A stretch of 35,914 bases of DNA from Candidatus Benthicola marisminoris (GCA_023554335.1 JAMJQR010000135.1:1-35914); one strand, 5' to 3'. Shown: positions 1-13,222, counted from the first letter of the stretch. Notes: generated by a model from the letters alone, not told the origin. Program-made: numbers and translations.

Positions 1-2338
<2,338 letters not shown>

Positions 2339-2339
<1 letters not shown>

Positions 2340-3715
2340 CAGCCGGCGCCCCCTCCGAGATTTCCACCGACCTTCTCTTCGAGGTTGGCCCAACCGATCA
2401 GATAGTCGTAGCGCTCCTGGAAGAGAGCCTGCTCAGACAGCGTCAACCGGTCGATCGCCTGCTGAAGGTTGAAGTACGGGATGCTGCCCAGGCGGTACTG
2501 CTCACGGGCCAGGTCGAGACGCTCGCCGGCCAGCAAGACGTTGCGCTCGAGGATCTCGAGGCGCTGGCTCCGGCGCTTGAGCTCCTTCACCAGGTCCCGC
2601 ACGTCCTTCTCGATCTGGAGCTGCTCGGCGGTGAGCTGCGCCGCGGCCTGTCTCTGCGCCCGGTCGGCCTGTGCCGTCTGTCGCTTCCGGGTGAAGCCCG
2701 AGAACAGGCTCCAGGATCCCTGGATTACGAAGCCGTCCGAGGTGTTGGCAGGGCTGAAGTCGAAGAGGCTCTCATCCCTCCCCAACTCCTTGCTCCGACC
2801 CAGCGTGTAACCGATGTCGATCCTCGGCAGATAGGCCGCCTTGGCCGACCACAGGTCTTCTCCCGCCGCTTCCCGGTCCATCTGGAGCGCAAGCAGGTTC
2901 GGGTTGGCCCGCAGCGCATTGGAGACCAGAACGTCCGCTTCGAGAGGCCGCGCGTCCGGCACCTGGTCCACGTCCACCAGCTCTACGGCCCCGGGGTCGG
3001 TATTCGTAACGGGCACGCCGAGCGTGACCTGCAGCTGCCGAAGGGCCCTGGAGAGCGCATCCTCCGAATCCAGCACGCGCAGCTCGGCGTCACTGAGGTC
3101 GATCTGAGCCCCCAGCAGATCGCTCCTGGACGCGGCGGCGATACGGTACCTCTGCTCGGTCACATCCAGGTCCTGTCGCCTGGCTTCCAACTGCCGGCGG
3201 GACACCTCGAGAAGCTGATTCTGCTTCAACGCCTCGAAGTACGAGCGCTTCACGTCCCGGATCACCGTGCGTTCGGTGGCCGTGAGCCGGTACTGGGCCG
3301 CATCCTCTCGCCGGTTCCCGGCCTTCACGTTTGCGATCCGCTCCGGGTTCAGCAGAGCGAGCCCGAAGGTCAGGGAGCCCGAACTGCTCTTCCGCGTCGA
3401 GGTGATCGGATCCTCCAGCTCCTGGGACACGCCGGTAGGATCCACGAAGGTCACCGTCGTGAAGTCCGTCTGCGACAGCGAACCGCGAAGATCGATCGTC
3501 GGCAGGAACGCGCCCCAGTCCGCCCACCTGGAAGAGGTCGCCGCTGCGGCCGCTGCGGACGACGACTCGACGTTGGGATTCAAGGTGAGCGCGGTACGCA
3601 GCGCCTCTTCGAGCGTGGTGACTTGCTGCGCTCTGGCGGCACGAGGGGCCATGAAGCCCGCGGCTCCCAGCACGGCCAGCGAGGTCAGAATGGCTCGGAC
3701 TCGGGGCGATCTCAT
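2339..3715 (-). CDS. TolC family outer membrane efflux protein
   Basis: 458 aa, signal peptide, TolC-like heptad pattern (LEEALRTALTLNPNVESS..., YLPRIDIGYTLGRS), located between adaptor and pump genes. Confidence 0.9.
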
Positions 3716-4914
3716 GGCGCCCCTCCCCCACTGCCTCCCGTCTCCGCGAGCCGCACCATGGCGTCATGGGTGAGCGTGGTGTGTCCCCCGACAAGCACGA
3801 TTTCACCCTCGAAGAGTTCGTCCGTATCCTCGGATGACACGACTTCGATAGCCTCCTCGTTCTCCAGTCCCGTGGTTACGTAGCGCCATTTGGCGCGCCC
3901 GGTGCTCGCGCCCTCGTCCTCCGGCTCGAACACGAACACGACCTCCCGGCGGCTGCGCTCCACGATCGCTTCCTTCGGGACCGAGACCCGGTCCTCAAAC
4001 AGCCGACCCGCCACACGGACGTTGGCGTGCATACCCGGCAAGATCCTGGCACCAGGGTTTCGGAGCCGGACGGTAGCACGCCCCACGTGGCTGACCGGAT
4101 CCACGACTGGGTTCACGGTCACCACGACCGCCTGGAATTCCTCCCCGGGAAAGGCCGTGAAGGTCACCGCCGCATCGCGTCCGACCTCGAGCGCCGCGAT
4201 CTCGCTCTCCAGCACCTGCACATCCACTTCAATACTGGAAAGGTCCACCACCGTGGCCACTGAATCGTTGACGCTGAGGCGCGTGCCCACGTCCACCACC
4301 AGGTTGGCTACGCGGCCCGAGTACGGAGCCCTGATCACTGTCTTCTCGAGGTTGTACTCGGCCTGCTCGAGGCGGGCTTCGGCGCCGGCGAGCCCACTCC
4401 GGATTCGAGCCTGGCCCTGCCGTACGGCGAGCACCTCAGGATCGTCGATCGTCTCGTCCCCAAGGGTGAGGTCCTGGTAGGAGGCCTCCGCCTGCTCGAG
4501 CGCCCCCTGTGCCTCCTTGCGGCTGATCTCGTACTCCACCGGGTCGATTCTGGCGATCACGTCGCCAGCCGACACCCACACGCCCTCCCGTACCGGGACT
4601 TCGATCACGGGGCCGCCCACCTGCGCGTGGAGCGGAGCTCTTCTCATGGCGGCGGCCTGGCCCTCGGCGGTGACCCAGAGGACGAACGTCCCACGCCGCA
4701 CCGCGGCCCCCTCTACCGGGACGGCCACGCCGGTGGCGAACGCCGACGCCGCGGCCGTGCTCTGTGCCGCGGCCCTGGCCGAGTCGACCGTGGCGCTCTC
4801 CTCGGAGTTCTCCGCGGAGTCTTCGCTGTTCTCCTGGAGCCGCAGGTAGATCCCGCCGAGGGCGGCAGCTGCGACGATGAATACGATGATCGTGACGAGG
4901 TAGCGCGACTTCAT
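3712..4914 (-). CDS. RND efflux periplasmic adaptor subunit (HlyD/MFP family)
   Basis: 400 aa; N-terminal TM, biotinyl-lipoyl-like APLHAQVGGPVIEVPVREGVWVSAGDVIARID and VIRAPYSGRVANLVVDVGTRL; first gene of the efflux operon. Confidence 0.92.
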   Translation of the reverse strand: MKSRYLVTIIVFIVAAAALGGIYLRLQENSEDSAENSEESATVDSARAAAQSTAAASAFATGVAVPVEGAAVRRGTFVLWVTAEGQAAAMRRAPLHAQVGGPVIEVPVREGVWVSAGDVIARIDPVEYEISRKEAQGALEQAEASYQDLTLGDETIDDPEVLAVRQGQARIRSGLAGAEARLEQAEYNLEKTVIRAPYSGRVANLVVDVGTRLSVNDSVATVVDLSSIEVDVQVLESEIAALEVGRDAAVTFTAFPGEEFQAVVVTVNPVVDPVSHVGRATVRLRNPGARILPGMHANVRVAGRLFEDRVSVPKEAIVERSRREVVFVFEPEDEGASTGRAKWRYVTTGLENEEAIEVVSSEDTDELFEGEIVLVGGHTTLTHDAMVRLAETGGSGGGAP

Positions 4915-5115
4915 GGAGACGCTTCCCGGTTCAGAGTTCTAGCCTGTCTCACGAAATACACCCGGGGACGCAAAATCTTCTGAAATGAGTGCTCTCGAGC
5001 ACATCATTATGACAACACCCGGCCCTTCGACGGCGCTGGGTGAAGGCGCCATCGCTCGCAGAGTTAGACTCGACCCCGGAGGCCGGGGTTGCCCGAAGCG
5101 AGGCTGCCCGCCCGG

Positions 5116-6231
5116 TCAAACCGGGAGGAAGAAGAACGCCAGCCCGAGCATGACGTACACGGCCAGGAGCTGAACCCCCTCCATCCAATGCGATTCGCCG
5201 TCGAGCGATACCAGGGCCATGACCCCGGTGGAGAGCACCACGGCCACGACCTCGAGCGCCGTGAAGTGCAGGTCCATGGGCGCCGGGCCGATGACATAGC
5301 TCAGGAAGACGAGCAGCGGCGCAATGAACATCGCAATCTGGATGGAGGATCCGACCGCGATGTTCACGGACAGGTCCATCTTGTTCTTCGCCGCCATGAT
5401 GACGGCTGTCGAATGCTCCGCAGCGTTGCCCACCAGCGCAACCAGGATCACGCCGACGAACACCTGGTTCATGCCCAGGTCGTGCGCTGCCTCCTCGAGT
5501 GCCCCGACCATCAGCTCGGACATCACGCCGACCGCAGCGGCGGACAGTAGCAGCAGCCCCAGGGCCCGCGACGCGCTGCCATGCGCGGGGGCTTCCTCGT
5601 GTGCAGGCGCGTGATCCATGGCCGCGCCGGTGCCGAGATAGAGGTGCGAGTGGGTGCGAAAGCTGAAAACCAGGCCGAGCACGTAGGTGATCATCAGGAC
5701 GATCGAGATGTCCAGGCTGAGCCCGCGCTCGAGCCGAACCGAGCCGTCGCCGACCACGTGGTGGAAGATCGCGGGCAGGACGAGCCCGACCGTCGCCAGG
5801 AGCAGCATGGTGGCACCCATGCTGGCCGCGGTTCGATTGAACCTCTGGATCGGAGGAAACTTGAGCCCGCCCACCAGGATGCTCAGCCCGAGCACCAGCA
5901 ACAAGTTCCCGATGATCGAGCCGGTGAGCGAGGCCTTCACCACGTCCATCAGTCCCGCGCGAAGCGCCATCATCGCGATGATCAGCTCCGCCGCGTTGCC
6001 GAACGTGGCGTTGAGGAATCCGCCCCAGCCGGCCCCCAGATGCTCAGCGAGGCGTTCGGTGGCCCGGCCCATGTAGCCGGCCAGCGGGATGATGGCCACC
6101 GCGCTGGCGATGAATACGGGCGTCCCGTGAATTCCGAGGGCCAGCTCCATGAGCAGGGCCGCGGGGACGAAGAGAAGGAGGACCAGAAGGATCCGGTCCA
6201 CGGTGAACACGCCGCGGGCTGACTCGCTCAC
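5116..6231 (-). CDS. Calcium/proton exchanger (CaCA family, Cax type)
   Basis: [42 protein letters not shown] and [36 protein letters not shown] repeats. GTG start at 6231 preceded by GGAGGTGCG; the longer track ORF runs through tRNA-Cys and is unlikely. Confidence 0.92.
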   Translation of the reverse strand: MSESARGVFTVDRILLVLLLFVPAALLMELALGIHGTPVFIASAVAIIPLAGYMGRATERLAEHLGAGWGGFLNATFGNAAELIIAMMALRAGLMDVVKASLTGSIIGNLLLVLGLSILVGGLKFPPIQRFNRTAASMGATMLLLATVGLVLPAIFHHVVGDGSVRLERGLSLDISIVLMITYVLGLVFSFRTHSHLYLGTGAAMDHAPAHEEAPAHGSASRALGLLLLSAAAVGVMSELMVGALEEAAHDLGMNQVFVGVILVALVGNAAEHSTAVIMAAKNKMDLSVNIAVGSSIQIAMFIAPLLVFLSYVIGPAPMDLHFTALEVVAVVLSTGVMALVSLDGESHWMEGVQLLAVYVMLGLAFFFLPV

Positions 6232-6330
6232 CGCACCTCCCTGCTCCGGCCGGTCGGCGGGCCCCCGTCGGTAGGCGCCCGACATCGTGACGTCTGTGGT
6301 GAAGTCGCCCCGATACCACGCTGGGGGCAG

Positions 6331-6401
6331 AGGCGTCGTCCGGATTCGAACCGGAGTAGGGGGCTTTGCAGGCCCCTGCCTAACCACTCGGCCACGACGC
6401 C
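6331..6401 (-). tRNA. tRNA-Cys (anticodon GCA)
   Basis: GGCGTCG-TG-GCC(GAGTGGTTA)GGC-A-GGGGC(CTGCAAA)GCCCC-CTAC-TCCGG(TTCGAAT)CCGGA-CGACGCC-T folds as a full cloverleaf with a 7-bp acceptor and U73 discriminator (expected for Cys). CCA is not encoded. Confidence 0.96.
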
Positions 6402-6501
6402 GTACCGGAGAGCAGCAGCGCTTCCGGGGCGCAGAAAGTAGCGGCTTCCCCGACCGCTGGCCAGAGTCGGGGATCGCTTGTGCCGCGGCGCGGCGGACAC
6501 C

Positions 6502-6507
6502 TATACT
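6502..6507 (+). promoter_or_regulatory. Candidate -10 element (TATACT) upstream of the outer-membrane-like gene
   Basis: TTGTGC (6478-6483), 18 nt spacer, TATACT; weak -35. Confidence 0.35.
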
Positions 6508-6559
6508 CCGGGCCTCGCTGCCGCCCTGGCGGAGCGGTTTCACGAAACCGGAGAGCGTC

Positions 6560-8296
6560 ATGTCACGGAGCGCCGCTCCGTTCACTCGATTTCGGCTGCC
6601 TGGCCTGGCCGTGGCCCTGGCTTCGTGTCTCCTGGGGCTGCCCGCGACCGGTCAGGGCCAGGTTCGGGACCGGGATGCCCGCATCCCGCGGGCGGGCTCA
6701 CTATGGATCGAGCTGGCGCCCGAGTTCTACTCGTGGAACGAGCAGTTCGCAGAGAACAGTCTGGAGACGGCCGACGGCAGCCGTGAGCCCCTGTTCGCGG
6801 ACTACGACGGCAGCGTGGCCGCTCGCCTGTTTCCCGGACTCGACCCCATGCTGGCGGTGGTCAACCAGGACGCCAACGCGCTCGGGTTTACGCCCCTGAC
6901 CGGGAGCGACATCAACCTCGGAGACCTGGACTTCGGGTCGATCGACGTGTTCGTGCGGCGCATTCCGCTGGCGTTCCAGCTCGGCGTGGGTGGATTCGCC
7001 GCCATCGAGGTGCTCGCCCCGCTGGTGAAGACGGAAGTGGAGACGGGCTTCGTGTTCGACTCCACAACGGCGGACGTACTGCGCGCCGAGACGGCCCTGG
7101 CGGACCCGGCGGCGTTCTTCACGGATCTGGACGCGGCCCAGGCACAGCTCCAGGCCCTGGTGGACGGAGGAACGCTGACGCCGGAGGAATCGGCGGCAGC
7201 CACTCAGCTCCTGTCCGACACCGAGATCTTCCAGAGCGCACTGAACGCGCGAATCTCTGGCCAGCAATACCTGTTCACGTCCGGGAGCACGGCGGGACAG
7301 GAGATCACCGGCTATTACGGCGGCTTCGAGACGGGCTTCCAGTCGTTCGGGATCGCCCTGCCGGCGTTTGCTCTGCCCGAGTCCGCGACGCGGTCTGACC
7401 TCAACGCGTACTTCGCTCGGGATCCGGTGCTGGGCCAGCCGCTCGGTAAGGTGACACGCGGCTGGGCGTTCTCCGAGATCGAGATCGGAGCGCGTTTCAA
7501 GCTGCTCGACAACTTCGGGTGGCCGGAGCGCCCGGAACCGACGCAGGAGGAGGAAGCTGCACCCGCGGACGCGGGCCAGGTCGCCGTGGATTCTGCCGGC
7601 GAGCCAGCTTCAGCGCCTGCAACCGCTCCCCCCACGGCGGGCGGAGAGGCCACGCCGATCGACCGCCCGGGTATCCAATATCGTACGACTGTTGGCGCCC
7701 GGTACCGATTCCCGCTCTCGGATCCTGATGGGGATCCGTACCTGGATCCGGACGTCTTTCTTCAGCAGCCGATCGGGACCGGACAGGCGGACATCGAACT
7801 CGAGATCTATCAGGACCTGGCGTTCGGGCAGCGGTTCCGGGTGGTGGCCGGGGCCACCTACGGTATCCAGCTACAGGACGAGCTGGTCCGCCGCGTAGCC
7901 CCACCGGGGCAGCCGTACGCATACGCCTCGCAGAAGGCCACGGTGTCCCGGGATCTCGGTGACTTCCTGGAGATCGTGCTCTCGCCGCGGTTCGCGCTGG
8001 CCGAGGCCATGTCGCTCGCCGTCGAGTACACGTACTGGAACAAGGGCGACGATGTGTACGAGACGGTGGGACAGGGGGTGGACGCGTCTCCTCTCACCCT
8101 GGAGACGTCACAGACGCGACACGCGCTGGGGATCGGGGCGTACTACCGAACCACGAGGTTGTTCGCCGCCGGAAGGGCCGGTATGCCGATCGATCTGGCG
8201 TTTCTCTGGCAGACAGCGATCGGGGGCTCGGGCGGTCAGACGCCGAGCGCCGGTGTGGTCACGGTCTCGGCGCGGATACCGATCCAGCTATTCTGA
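6560..8296 (+). CDS. Hypothetical exported/outer-membrane beta-barrel-like protein
   Basis: Start [34 protein letters not shown] (signal peptide); alternating hydrophobic/polar strands with barrel-like C-terminus ending in PIQLF; internal Ala/Pro/Glu-rich linker. Confidence 0.75.
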   Translation: MSRSAAPFTRFRLPGLAVALASCLLGLPATGQGQVRDRDARIPRAGSLWIELAPEFYSWNEQFAENSLETADGSREPLFADYDGSVAARLFPGLDPMLAVVNQDANALGFTPLTGSDINLGDLDFGSIDVFVRRIPLAFQLGVGGFAAIEVLAPLVKTEVETGFVFDSTTADVLRAETALADPAAFFTDLDAAQAQLQALVDGGTLTPEESAAATQLLSDTEIFQSALNARISGQQYLFTSGSTAGQEITGYYGGFETGFQSFGIALPAFALPESATRSDLNAYFARDPVLGQPLGKVTRGWAFSEIEIGARFKLLDNFGWPERPEPTQEEEAAPADAGQVAVDSAGEPASAPATAPPTAGGEATPIDRPGIQYRTTVGARYRFPLSDPDGDPYLDPDVFLQQPIGTGQADIELEIYQDLAFGQRFRVVAGATYGIQLQDELVRRVAPPGQPYAYASQKATVSRDLGDFLEIVLSPRFALAEAMSLAVEYTYWNKGDDVYETVGQGVDASPLTLETSQTRHALGIGAYYRTTRLFAAGRAGMPIDLAFLWQTAIGGSGGQTPSAGVVTVSARIPIQLF

Positions 8297-9946
8297 GAGC
8301 AGTTCCTCTGCATGCTTCCGTGAGGTCTCGCGGCCTGGATCACCTCCGAGCATCCGGGCCAGCTCCTCCACCCGATCTTCTCCGGTCAGCGCACGCACGC
8401 GGGCCGCAGCCATGCCTTCCTCCTGCACCTTCTCGACATAGAGATGGACGGAGGCCTTCGATGCGATCTGGGGCAGGTGCGTGACCGCGAATACCTGGTG
8501 ACTGGCGGCGACGCGCGCCAGCTGCTCTGCGACCTGGTGCGCCACGCGCCCTCCGATACCCGAATCGATCTCGTCGAACACCAGGCTGGGGATCCGGTCC
8601 ACTTCCGCCAGCGCAGTCTTGAGGGCGAGCATCACCCGGCTCATCTCGCCCCCTGACGCGATGCGGGACAGTGGGGCCGGATCGAAGCCGGGGTTGAGGG
8701 TGGCCAGAAACTCGGCCGACTCGGATCCGTTCGTGCCCGGGTCGTCCAGGGCCTGAAGGTGAATCTCGAACCGCCCTCCCTCCATTCCGAGGTCCGGAAG
8801 CAGCCGCGTGACCTCATCCTGAAGCTTGGAGGCGGCCTGACTTCGCGAGACGGTGAGCCTGCGAGCCGCGGCCTCGAGATCGGCGCGGACCGCCTCTCTC
8901 TCGCGCTCGAGAGCCTCCAGGTCGAGCGCGCTGCGGTCGGCAAGCTCGAGCTCCGCCCGTGCCTTGCGGCCGGCCTCCAGCACGGCCTCGATCGTCTCTC
9001 CGTACTTCCTCTTCAGGCGGTGTATCAGGTCGAGGCGTTGCCGCAGCTCAGCAAGGCGCTGCGGATCGTGCTCCACGCCGTTGTGGTAGGCCGAGAGACG
9101 CCTCCCGAGCTCGTCCAGCGTCGTGCGGGCCTCGCCGAACATCCGGGCGAGCTCCTCAGCACCTGGATCGATGCGAACCAGGTCATCCATCTTGCGGGAC
9201 AGCTCCCCCAGGGCATCCACCGCGGAGCCGTCGTCGCCGTACACCGCCCCGTGCAGACCCGAAGACAGATCCAGCAGCTCCTCGGAATGCTCCAGGCGCC
9301 GGACCTCAAGTTCGGCCGCGCTATCCTCGCCCTCCACGAGGGCGGCGCCCTCGATTTCACTGGCCAGGTAGTCGAGGTAGTCCGACCGTTCCCGGGTTGC
9401 GGCGGCCTCGGACCGCGTCCGGTCGATGCGGCGGCTGATCTCCACCAGCCGCCCGTGCGCATCGGCCACGGCGAGGGCTTCATCCCCTGCCCCGGCATAC
9501 GCGTCGAGGATGTCCCTCTGCGCCTCCCGCCTGAGCAGTGCCTGGTGCTCGTGCTGGCCATGCAGGTCCACCAGACCCTGTCCGAGGCTGCGGACCAGCG
9601 ATGCGGTCGCAGGCGAGCCGTTCACCCAGGCCCGATTGCGGCCGGCCCGCACGACTTCGCGCCGCAGGATCAGCCATCCGTCGTCGACCGCTATCCCCTG
9701 CGCTTCGCACTCACGGACCAGATCGGGGACGTGGCGGCCGTCGAACACTCCCTCGACCAGGGCCCGGTCTTCGCCGGCCCGGACGACCTCCTCCGAAGCC
9801 CGCTCGCCCAGGAGCAGCGAAAGGGCCCCTACGATCAGCGACTTCCCGGCTCCCGTCTCTCCCGTGAGCACATTTAGACCGGGAGACAACTCAAGACGCA
9901 AGTCATTGATCACAGCGTAATTACGTACGCGAAGCTCAGTCAGCAT
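8288..9946 (-). CDS. recN: DNA repair protein RecN
   Basis: MLTELRVRNYAVINDLRLELSPGLNVLTGETGAGKSLIVGALSLLLGERA (Walker A) and LVFDEIDSGIGGRVAHQVAEQLARVA (Walker B). Confidence 0.97.
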   Translation of the reverse strand: MLTELRVRNYAVINDLRLELSPGLNVLTGETGAGKSLIVGALSLLLGERASEEVVRAGEDRALVEGVFDGRHVPDLVRECEAQGIAVDDGWLILRREVVRAGRNRAWVNGSPATASLVRSLGQGLVDLHGQHEHQALLRREAQRDILDAYAGAGDEALAVADAHGRLVEISRRIDRTRSEAAATRERSDYLDYLASEIEGAALVEGEDSAAELEVRRLEHSEELLDLSSGLHGAVYGDDGSAVDALGELSRKMDDLVRIDPGAEELARMFGEARTTLDELGRRLSAYHNGVEHDPQRLAELRQRLDLIHRLKRKYGETIEAVLEAGRKARAELELADRSALDLEALEREREAVRADLEAAARRLTVSRSQAASKLQDEVTRLLPDLGMEGGRFEIHLQALDDPGTNGSESAEFLATLNPGFDPAPLSRIASGGEMSRVMLALKTALAEVDRIPSLVFDEIDSGIGGRVAHQVAEQLARVAASHQVFAVTHLPQIASKASVHLYVEKVQEEGMAAARVRALTGEDRVEELARMLGGDPGRETSRKHAEELLSE

Positions 9947-9952
9947 GGGAGA

Positions 9953-10840
9953 TCAGTCAGCGTCGGGTCGCACGTCACCCCAGCGCATCTTCTGGCGCAG
10001 GACCGAGAAGAAGTTCTGATCGGGCAGGCGGATCAGGCGTACCGGGTGCGGGGACTTCCTCACCGTGACCCGACCGCCTTCGCCCAGGTGACCGCCGCTC
10101 TGGCCGTCCACGGTAACCAGCATCCGGTCCATGGGGCTGAGGATCTCCACGCTGATCGTGGCATTGGAGGGAACCACCACCGGACGGATCGCCATCGAAT
10201 GCGGGCAGATAGGGCTTGCCACCAGGGCGTCCAACGCCGGAACGAGGATCGGGCCACCGGCCGACAGGCTGTAGGCCGTCGAGCCCGTGGCCGTCGCCAC
10301 GACGATTCCGTCGGCGCTGTACTGACCCACCTCCTCTTCGTTCACCCACACGCGCATCGAGATCAGGCGTGCGAAGCCTCCCTTGTGGACGACCGCGTCG
10401 TTCAGGGCATAGAACGTCTCAGTGGGCGGCGCAGTCTGGCCCGGACCGGGGCCATCCGCGGGATGGATTCCCACGTCCAGCGCGAGCCGCCGCTCCTCCT
10501 CATACCGACCATCGCGCAAGCGGTGCAGCAGGTCCTCGAGACCGTCGAGGGGGGCGGTGGTGAGGAATCCCAGCTTCCCCAGATTGCACCCCACCACGGG
10601 GACTTCGCGGGGCCCCGCCATACGAGCCCCCCTGAGCAGCGTTCCATCCCCTCCCAGCGTCAGTAGGAAATCCACCCCGGCGAGATCTTCCTCGAGAGCG
10701 GGGCCTTCGCCTCCCGCCACGTCCATGAGGTCAGAGGTCAGGACGAGTTCGGCATCGACCTCGGCCGCGGACGCCCGCAGCCTTCCCATGATGTCGCGCA
10801 ACGCCGGATGGTGCGGCTGTGACAGCACTCCCAGTCGCAT
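9953..10840 (-). CDS. nadK: NAD kinase
   Basis: FLLTLGGDGTLLRGAR (GGDG motif), NDAVVHKGGFARLI, DGIVVATATGSTAYSLSAGGPI. Confidence 0.97.
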   Translation of the reverse strand: MRLGVLSQPHHPALRDIMGRLRASAAEVDAELVLTSDLMDVAGGEGPALEEDLAGVDFLLTLGGDGTLLRGARMAGPREVPVVGCNLGKLGFLTTAPLDGLEDLLHRLRDGRYEEERRLALDVGIHPADGPGPGQTAPPTETFYALNDAVVHKGGFARLISMRVWVNEEEVGQYSADGIVVATATGSTAYSLSAGGPILVPALDALVASPICPHSMAIRPVVVPSNATISVEILSPMDRMLVTVDGQSGGHLGEGGRVTVRKSPHPVRLIRLPDQNFFSVLRQKMRWGDVRPDAD

Positions 10841-10841
10841 T

Positions 10842-11780
10842 TCAGTGCGTCCTCTCGATAACGTACGAGGCGATGGCCGTCAGGCCCTCCGGTCGCTCGA
10901 GCAGCTCCAGCTCCGCAATGGCCGCGTTGGCGAACGCCCGGCTGATCTTCTCCGTCTCCTCCAGCCCGAAGAGCGCCGGGTACGTAGCCTTGCCCAGCGC
11001 CCGGTCGCGGCCGCTCTCCTTGCCAAGCTCTCCCGACGTACCCCGAAGATCCAGAATATCGTCTACGGCCTGGAAGGCCAGCCCGAGATCCATCCCGAAT
11101 CGATGTAGCGCCTCGAGCGTGGGCTGTGAGGCGCCCGCCGCGATACCTCCCATCACCGTCGAAGCCGCGATGAGGCGCGCCGTCTTTCCGGAGTGAATCT
11201 CCTCCAGGTCGTCGCCCGATATGGCCCGACCCTCCGCTCGCAGGTCCAACAGCTGCCCACCCACCATGCCCGAGGCTCCGGAAGCACGGGCCAGCATGGC
11301 CACCAGTCGATCCACAGTCGCCGCTTTCAGCTCGAGAAGCGATGCTCCGCGGAGGATGGCCCGCACGGCCAGCGGCATCAGGGCGGCACCAGCGAGAACC
11401 GCAACAGGGGTCCCGAAGCGGACGTGCACAGTGGGTCGTCCCCTTCTCAATACATCGTCATCCATGCACGGGAGGTCGTCGTGAACCAATGAGTAGGCGT
11501 GCACCAACTCGACGCTGAGCGCCAGGGGTGCGATCCGGGGATCGACCCCCGCCGTAGCCTCGTAGGAAGCCATCAGCAGAAGAGGCCTGATTCTCTTGCC
11601 CGGGCTGAGCACGGCGTACCGCACGGCATCCGCTACGTCCGGCTCCAACCCCCTGAGCTCATCGGATAGAAACGTCTCCAGCGCGTCATCGAGAAGGGCA
11701 CGCATTTCTTCGAGGCGCTCGTTCGAGCGGGACTTACCCGAGCCCGGATCGCCGGCTGCCTCAACCGGTTGCCAGCCCAC
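10842..11780 (-). CDS. ispA: Polyprenyl synthetase (farnesyl/geranylgeranyl diphosphate synthase)
   Basis: DDLPCMDDD (first Asp-rich motif), FQAVDDILD (second); next to xseB, as is common for ispA. Confidence 0.92.
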   Translation of the reverse strand: MGWQPVEAAGDPGSGKSRSNERLEEMRALLDDALETFLSDELRGLEPDVADAVRYAVLSPGKRIRPLLLMASYEATAGVDPRIAPLALSVELVHAYSLVHDDLPCMDDDVLRRGRPTVHVRFGTPVAVLAGAALMPLAVRAILRGASLLELKAATVDRLVAMLARASGASGMVGGQLLDLRAEGRAISGDDLEEIHSGKTARLIAASTVMGGIAAGASQPTLEALHRFGMDLGLAFQAVDDILDLRGTSGELGKESGRDRALGKATYPALFGLEETEKISRAFANAAIAELELLERPEGLTAIASYVIERTH

Positions 11781-12027
11781 TCGATTCCTCCTCGTCTTCG
11801 TCGGCGGGGTCGAGGGGCTGAATCGTCAGCCCTGCGGCACCTTCCACCAGCTCCTCCACCCGGCCGTGCGCCGCGTCGAGCAATGCGGCCGCGACCCTCA
11901 ATCTCTCGATGCCGACCTCGAAACTGCGGAGCGCCTCGTCCAGCGGCAGGTTTCCAACCTCCAGCGAGTCCGCAATCTCCTCGAGTTCGGCCAGCAACTG
12001 CTCGAAACTGGTCTCCTCACCGGTCAT
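11761..12027 (-). CDS. xseB: Exodeoxyribonuclease VII small subunit
   Basis: SFEQLLAELEEIADSLEVGNLPLDEALRSFEVGIERLR typical of XseB; ATGA overlap with xseA. Confidence 0.95.
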   Translation of the reverse strand: MTGEETSFEQLLAELEEIADSLEVGNLPLDEALRSFEVGIERLRVAAALLDAAHGRVEELVEGAAGLTIQPLDPADEDEEESSGLATG

Positions 12028-13193
12028 TCCTCGTCCGCTTTCTCATCGAGTGGCCGCACGTCGCGCACCGTGCAGGCAACGTGCGCGTCGAGCACGCGGA
12101 GATCGAAGTCGGGTTGCTCGGCGAACGCGGCGCCGTGCCGCAGAATCGTCCCGTCGCTCGCGGACGCAATCGAATAGCCGCGACCGAGAACCGCCAGCGG
12201 ACTGAGCGCATTCAGGCGAGCGGAACCTACGGACAACCTCTGCTCGCCCCGCTCGAGAGTCAGTCTCGCTGACGACACCAATCGAGTTCCCTCCGCCAAC
12301 ATCCTCTCCCTGCCCCGGGTCGTCATGGCCTGGAGCGCCAGCGTCAGGTCGTCTCGGAGGCGGGAGAGGCGGGCCATCAGAACCCTCTCTTCCGGAGCCA
12401 CCGCTTCCGCCGCGGCAGACGGTGTAGCCGCCCGGTGATCGGCCACCAGGTCGGCAATGGTGAAGTCGATCTCGTGCCCCACTGCAGAGACAACGGGAAT
12501 CGGGCACCCGGCGATGGCCCTCGCGACCGATTCCTCATTGAAAGCCCAGAGGTCCTCCACGGATCCACCGCCTCGTGTGACGATGACGAGGTCGCATGTG
12601 CCCTCCCGGGCCACCCTGTCGAGCGCACGTACGATCTCCGGCGCCGCCTCCCGACCCTGGACCCGGGTGTCCGAGACGAGAATCTGCATCCACGGGGCCC
12701 TTCTCCGGATCACGGCCACCACGTCGCGCAGAGCGGCACCGGAGCGGGACGTCACGACGGCGATCCGCCGGGGAACGGCAGGAAGCTCCTTCTTGCGGGC
12801 GGCGTCCAGAAGACCCTCGGCAGCGAGCGTCGAACGCAGGCGCTCGAAAGCGAGCCGCCAAAGTCCGTCGCCGCTGGCCTCGAGGGCCCGGACCACCAGC
12901 TGGAATCGTCCACCGGCCGGATAGAGCGTGATCCGCCCGAAGACGCACACCTCCATCCCGTCGTCCGGGTCCGTCGGCAAACTGCGCGCATCGGACCGGA
13001 ACATCACGCAATCGACCTGCGCGTCCTGATCCCGAAGCGTGAAGTAGCAGTGGCCCGAGCCGTGCCGCCGCCAACGGCCTACCTCCCCACGGACCCACAG
13101 AGGCTCGAAGTTGGACTCCAGCACTTGCCGGACGGCTTCGTTGACCTCAGAAACCGGCACCGCCGTGGCCGGCGTCCGGCCGGGGTCAGACAC
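12024..13193 (-). CDS. xseA: Exodeoxyribonuclease VII large subunit
   Basis: OB-fold VRGEVGRWRRHGSGHCYFTLRDQDAQVDCVMF and VIVTRGGGSVEDLWAFNEESVARAIAGCPIPVVSAVGHEIDFTIADLVADHRAATPSAAAE. Confidence 0.97.
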   Translation of the reverse strand: MSDPGRTPATAVPVSEVNEAVRQVLESNFEPLWVRGEVGRWRRHGSGHCYFTLRDQDAQVDCVMFRSDARSLPTDPDDGMEVCVFGRITLYPAGGRFQLVVRALEASGDGLWRLAFERLRSTLAAEGLLDAARKKELPAVPRRIAVVTSRSGAALRDVVAVIRRRAPWMQILVSDTRVQGREAAPEIVRALDRVAREGTCDLVIVTRGGGSVEDLWAFNEESVARAIAGCPIPVVSAVGHEIDFTIADLVADHRAATPSAAAEAVAPEERVLMARLSRLRDDLTLALQAMTTRGRERMLAEGTRLVSSARLTLERGEQRLSVGSARLNALSPLAVLGRGYSIASASDGTILRHGAAFAEQPDFDLRVLDAHVACTVRDVRPLDEKADEE

Positions 13194-13222
13194 CTGCGAT
13201 CCTGCGTCGAATCCCGCCGTCC

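Noticed and set aside
5111-5125. CCCGGTTTGACCGGG hairpin at the CaCA antiporter stop codon and nearby CCCCGGAGGCCGGGG
   Set aside because: Short GC-rich inverted repeats without a T-tract; expected often by chance at this GC content.
6510-6560. Possible second tRNA-like sequence (GGCGGAGCGGTTTCACGAAACCGG)
   Set aside because: Short hairpin only; no acceptor or T-arm could be assembled, and it lies in the 5'-UTR of the outer-membrane-like gene.
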